Source of the DNA: Longimicrobium sp.
GTDB lineage: Bacteria > Gemmatimonadota > Gemmatimonadetes > Longimicrobiales > Longimicrobiaceae
Reading direction: 5' to 3'
DNA length: 64,000 nucleotides
Assembly (NCBI GenBank): GCA_036377595.1
Contig: DASUYB010000132.1
Coordinates: forward strand, 1 to 64,000
In this document: positions 61,736-64,000 of the stretch, piece after piece
Position numbering within the stretch: position 1 is the first letter of the stretch
Layout of the letters: each line of letters starts with the position of its first letter
Notes under the pieces: model-generated
Databases searched by the model: none
What the model saw: the letters and a program-made list of their open reading frames with translations, nothing else
What the model was told of the DNA's origin: nothing
Made by a program: the position numbers and the translations under genes

Positions 61736-61963
61736 TCACAGGCAGCGGGTGATGCAGCCGATGGCCTGCGGGCCGGCGCAGGCCAGCCAGCAGGCGGGGT
61801 TGGGGCCGCAGACCAGGCACGAGAGCACGCCGGCCCCGCACCCCAGCAGGCATCCCAGGTCGAACTGCGGGGCCACGCCGGCGGCGCCGTGCGGCCGGGC
61901 CCGCCCGGCCGCCGGGGCGGCGCCCGGCGCCGCGTGCCCCAGCGTCATCGGCGGCAGCTTCAT
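61736..61963 (-). CDS. Operon gene 3: CX3C-rich peptide A
   Basis: 75 aa. N-terminal tag MKLPPMTLG, a Gly/Ala/Pro/Arg linker (about residues 10-33), then eight cysteines spaced 3-6-2-5-3-7-3 (GCLLGCGAGVLSCLVC and ACWLACAGPQAIGCITRC), ending CL. GGGGGAGAGAG directly precedes the ATG. Candidate substrate of the two protease-related proteins encoded just upstream: short, tagged, and in the same operon. Shared tag and fixed Cys order argue for one peptide family with A, B and C. Confidence 0.82.
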   Translation of the reverse strand: MKLPPMTLGHAAPGAAPAAGRARPHGAAGVAPQFDLGCLLGCGAGVLSCLVCGPNPACWLACAGPQAIGCITRCL

Positions 61964-62000
61964 CTCTCTCCCCCGTTCGCGGGAAGGCCGGCCGGCGGCG

Positions 62001-63002
62001 TCACGGCCGGTCGAAGTACTGCTGCACGGGCGACGCGAGGAACGGGAACAGCCCGGTCACGTCCACCCGCGCGAAGTACCGCCGCACCTCGTTCGACACG
62101 GTGTTGTTGAACGAGAAGATCACGTCCACGATGCGCCGCGTGCCCGACAGGCGCGACGGCTGCGCCGAGACCGAGGCGATCTGGAAGGGGCGCGGCTCCT
62201 CGAACAGCTCGGCGGCCGTCACGTAGATGTCCAGCGCCCGCACGGTCATGAAGTTGATGGCGCGGTGCTCGTCGCTCTGCCCCGTGTTGTCGCCCAGCTC
62301 CTGCAGCACCAGCAGGGTCTGCCGCACCACGTCTTCGGGGAGCGTCGTCCCGATGACCCGCGCGTGCTCGATGATGCTCTGGATGAGCGCGGCGTTGGTG
62401 TAGTGGTAGACCTGGGTGGCGTTGACCAGCGGGAGCTGCACCCCGTTGCACATCGAGGCGGGCGCCACCGGCCCCAGCGTGCCCACCACCAGCGTGTTGG
62501 TGCGCTCGGTGGGGTCGGGCTGCAGCGCCATGATCAGGTCCGACAGCTCCACGAACGAGCGCGGGACCACCAGGTACACCTCCACCCCCTCCACCAGGAA
62601 CACCCAGCACATGTCCCGGGCGATGTAGATGTTGGGGGCCTGGCTCAGCACGGTGTACAGCTCGCGGCGCGAGATCGCTGCGTCGGAGCGCAGCCCGGCC
62701 ACCGCCCGGAACTCCTGCTCCAGGCTCTGGTCGGGAAAGCGGGCCCGCACGTCGCCGATGGCGTAGACGAAGCCCACCGGGCCGCCGCCCCCGCCGCAGC
62801 CGCACCCGCCTGCCTTCCGGGCGCCGCCGCACCCGCAGCCGCAGTCGCCGCCGTCGCCGCAGGCGGGGCGTACGCTGGTGGGGTCGGGCACGGCCGCCGG
62901 GGCCAGCCCGGGTGCCACGGGGGTGCCGGGGATCGAGTCCAGCAGGGGGGCGCCGGCCGCCTGGGGTGCCGCGCCGTCGAGGGTCTCGGTGGCGTCCGTC
63001 AT
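62001..63002 (-). CDS. Operon gene 2: PatG C-terminal-domain-like protein
   Basis: 333 aa. A proline/alanine-rich start and a Cys/Gly cluster (CGDGGDCGCGCGG, six Cys between residues 48 and 69) lead into a domain that resembles the C-terminal region of cyanobactin protease PatG: VGFVYAIGDVRARFPDQSLE (about 76-96), later QSDEHRAINFMTVRAL and the closing FARVDVTGLFPFLASPV. No subtilisin domain is present in this chain. The start overlaps the S8 stop (ATGA), so the two products are made together and may form one protease complex that in PatG is one chain. Family call from remembered patterns. Confidence 0.6.
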   Translation of the reverse strand: MTDATETLDGAAPQAAGAPLLDSIPGTPVAPGLAPAAVPDPTSVRPACGDGGDCGCGCGGARKAGGCGCGGGGGPVGFVYAIGDVRARFPDQSLEQEFRAVAGLRSDAAISRRELYTVLSQAPNIYIARDMCWVFLVEGVEVYLVVPRSFVELSDLIMALQPDPTERTNTLVVGTLGPVAPASMCNGVQLPLVNATQVYHYTNAALIQSIIEHARVIGTTLPEDVVRQTLLVLQELGDNTGQSDEHRAINFMTVRALDIYVTAAELFEEPRPFQIASVSAQPSRLSGTRRIVDVIFSFNNTVSNEVRRYFARVDVTGLFPFLASPVQQYFDRP

Positions 63003-63877
63003 CTCGCGATGCGCTGAGGGTGTGCGGCGGCAAGCGCCGCCCGGCTTTGCGCGACGTCAAGGAGCGGTGGAACGATGCTGCCGCGGCGCGTTCCCGGGCG
63101 CAGCAGCGCGGAGCGCAGGGCGGCGGCGGGGGCGCCGGGGTGCAGCGACCAGAGCAGGGCCGCGGCGCCGCTCACCAGGGCGGCGGCGGCGCTGGTGCCG
63201 CTCATCTGCCGGTATCCGCCGCCGGGAACGGTGCTCCGCAGCGTGCCCGGCGCCAGCAGCCCGCCGCGCCCCACCCCCACCCCCAGGTTCGACGTCGGGA
63301 GCGGCCTTCCCGCCGCGTCGCACGCGGCCACCGGGAGCACGGCGGGGTGGCGGAAGAGGGGCACCGGCCCGATGCCGCCGCCGTTCCCCGCGGCGGCCAC
63401 CAGCAGCACCCCGCGCCCGGCCGCGTACCCCAGGGCCTCGCGCAGGGCGGGCGCGTCGGCCAGCGTGCTGCTGGTCAGTCCCAGGCTCATGTTCAGCACC
63501 TTGACTCCGGCGTCCACGCACTCGGCCACGGCCTGCGCCAGCTCGTCGGCGGTCACCACGGGGCAGGCGTCGATGGTGGCCGCCTCGCAGAAGATCGGCC
63601 TCACCCGCAGCGGGCACCCCGGGCAGATCGCCGGCGCCTGGCCGCCGCGGCGCGCCGCCAGGATCCCGGCCACGAAGGTGCCGTGGTGGCACGCCTCGCT
63701 CCCGCTGACCCGGCAGGCGGCGCCGGTGCCCGTGCCCACGCTGGAGATCGGCGCCCCCGCCAGGTCGGGGTGGGTCACGTCCACCGGCCCGTCGATCATT
63801 CCCACCAGCACCCGCGGGCTTCCCTCGGTTTCGGCCATGAGGGCGTCCAGGCGTGTGGCTGCCAGCGACGGGGACAT
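62999..63877 (-). CDS. Operon gene 1: cytoplasmic S8 subtilisin-like protease (PatA/PatG-like)
   Basis: 292 aa. Catalytic triad: Asp29 in VGMIDGPVDVTHPDL, His65 in HHGTFVAGI and Ser229 in QMSGTSAAAALVSG; oxyanion Asn165 in AAAGNGG. No signal peptide or propeptide, unlike exported subtilisins, but like the cyanobactin proteases PatA and PatG that cut and join precursor peptides in the cell. The C-terminus is short, and the usual PatG tail is found on the next gene. No clear ribosome site at 63877; an internal ATG (MAETEG, 14 codons in) is possible. 63878-64000 shows no gene I can support. Confidence 0.88.
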   Translation of the reverse strand: MSPSLAATRLDALMAETEGSPRVLVGMIDGPVDVTHPDLAGAPISSVGTGTGAACRVSGSEACHHGTFVAGILAARRGGQAPAICPGCPLRVRPIFCEAATIDACPVVTADELAQAVAECVDAGVKVLNMSLGLTSSTLADAPALREALGYAAGRGVLLVAAAGNGGGIGPVPLFRHPAVLPVAACDAAGRPLPTSNLGVGVGRGGLLAPGTLRSTVPGGGYRQMSGTSAAAALVSGAAALLWSLHPGAPAAALRSALLRPGTRRGSIVPPLLDVAQSRAALAAAHPQRIAR

Positions 63878-64000
63878 CGGCGACGGGCGGTGGATTTCTC
63901 AAACTGCGACGTAAAACGGATACAGTTCCGGAGGACGCGGCGCAAGGCATTCGTTGTGCGGCGCCGACCGGATCGCGCCCAAGGTCGTGACACGTGCGGG

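Noticed and set aside
61716-61853. Longer start for the LamG gene
   Set aside because: The 46-residue extension overlaps the peptide A gene out of frame and lacks a ribosome site; GTG at 61715 has CGGAGGAG upstream.
59919-63017. 1032-aa plus-strand frame across the PatG-like operon
   Set aside because: Antisense to six genes with ribosome sites, overlaps and domains; low-complexity product.

Overview
The window is about 70% GC with strong third-position GC bias and closely packed genes. Three things suggest Gemmatimonadota, probably Longimicrobiaceae: many short Cys-rich peptides with a M[KR]K[LI]-x-L-x-x-D-x-L-x-V-x-S-F leader, dispersed GTCATTCCGA-type repeats, and the mix of DUF families. 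This placement is inference from gene style; no rRNA, tRNA or marker tree is available. I see no tRNA, rRNA, CRISPR array, complete insertion sequence or replication origin.

Layout. 0.2-7.2 kb: rmuC, then a two-gene unit with a 1652-aa DUF4132/DUF5724-type protein. 7.3-14.7 kb: an 11-cysteine peptide gene, then a translationally coupled RND efflux operon in the order pump, TolC-like, adaptor. 14.7-20.5 kb: a Spx/ArsC-like gene and an isopropylmalate-synthase-like gene. A 5'-truncated copy of the Spx/ArsC gene lies 3.3 kb away, and between the copies sit a six-repeat PKD-like membrane protein and a decayed precursor peptide. 20.8-24.6 kb: an M20 peptidase, three lanthipeptide-like precursors and a sugar-phosphate nucleotidyltransferase. 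25-33.5 kb: Ig-like secreted protein, metallophosphoesterase, DUF1499, a Lon homologue whose ATPase site looks broken, an enoyl-CoA hydratase/AtuA-C-like operon, and another precursor. 34-43.5 kb: S1 protease lipoprotein, GT39 membrane transferase, beta-barrel protein, secreted 8-Cys miniprotein, guaB, Spy-like protein, DUF1232. 44-57.7 kb: an AT-richer gene, TM2 protein, left-handed-helix acyltransferase, AhbA/AhbB-like protein, LA_2272-type surface repeat protein, M28 peptidase, DUF4186, DUF1028, PfpI/DJ-1, DUF3072.

The most unusual region is 57.8-63.9 kb, a ten-gene minus-strand operon. It begins with a cytoplasmic subtilisin (S8) gene that overlaps a gene resembling the C-terminal region of the cyanobactin protease PatG. 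It continues with three 75-94 aa peptides carrying eight cysteines in CX3C pairs, a LamG protein, several proteins of unknown family, and a Cys-rich protein resembling polymorphic-toxin modules. Four products share an N-terminal M-x-[LV]-P-x-x-x-L tag. Together this looks like a protease-processed peptide system outside the described cyanobactin layout: no YcaO, dehydrogenase or prenyltransferase gene is visible.

Intergenic DNA is rich in structured repeats: a family of 58-74 nt hairpins with TCACGC/GCGTGA outer arms, often directly at stop codons; about 180-nt GTCATTCCGA elements; a small repeated GTCCGC hairpin; and an 8-bp tandem array.
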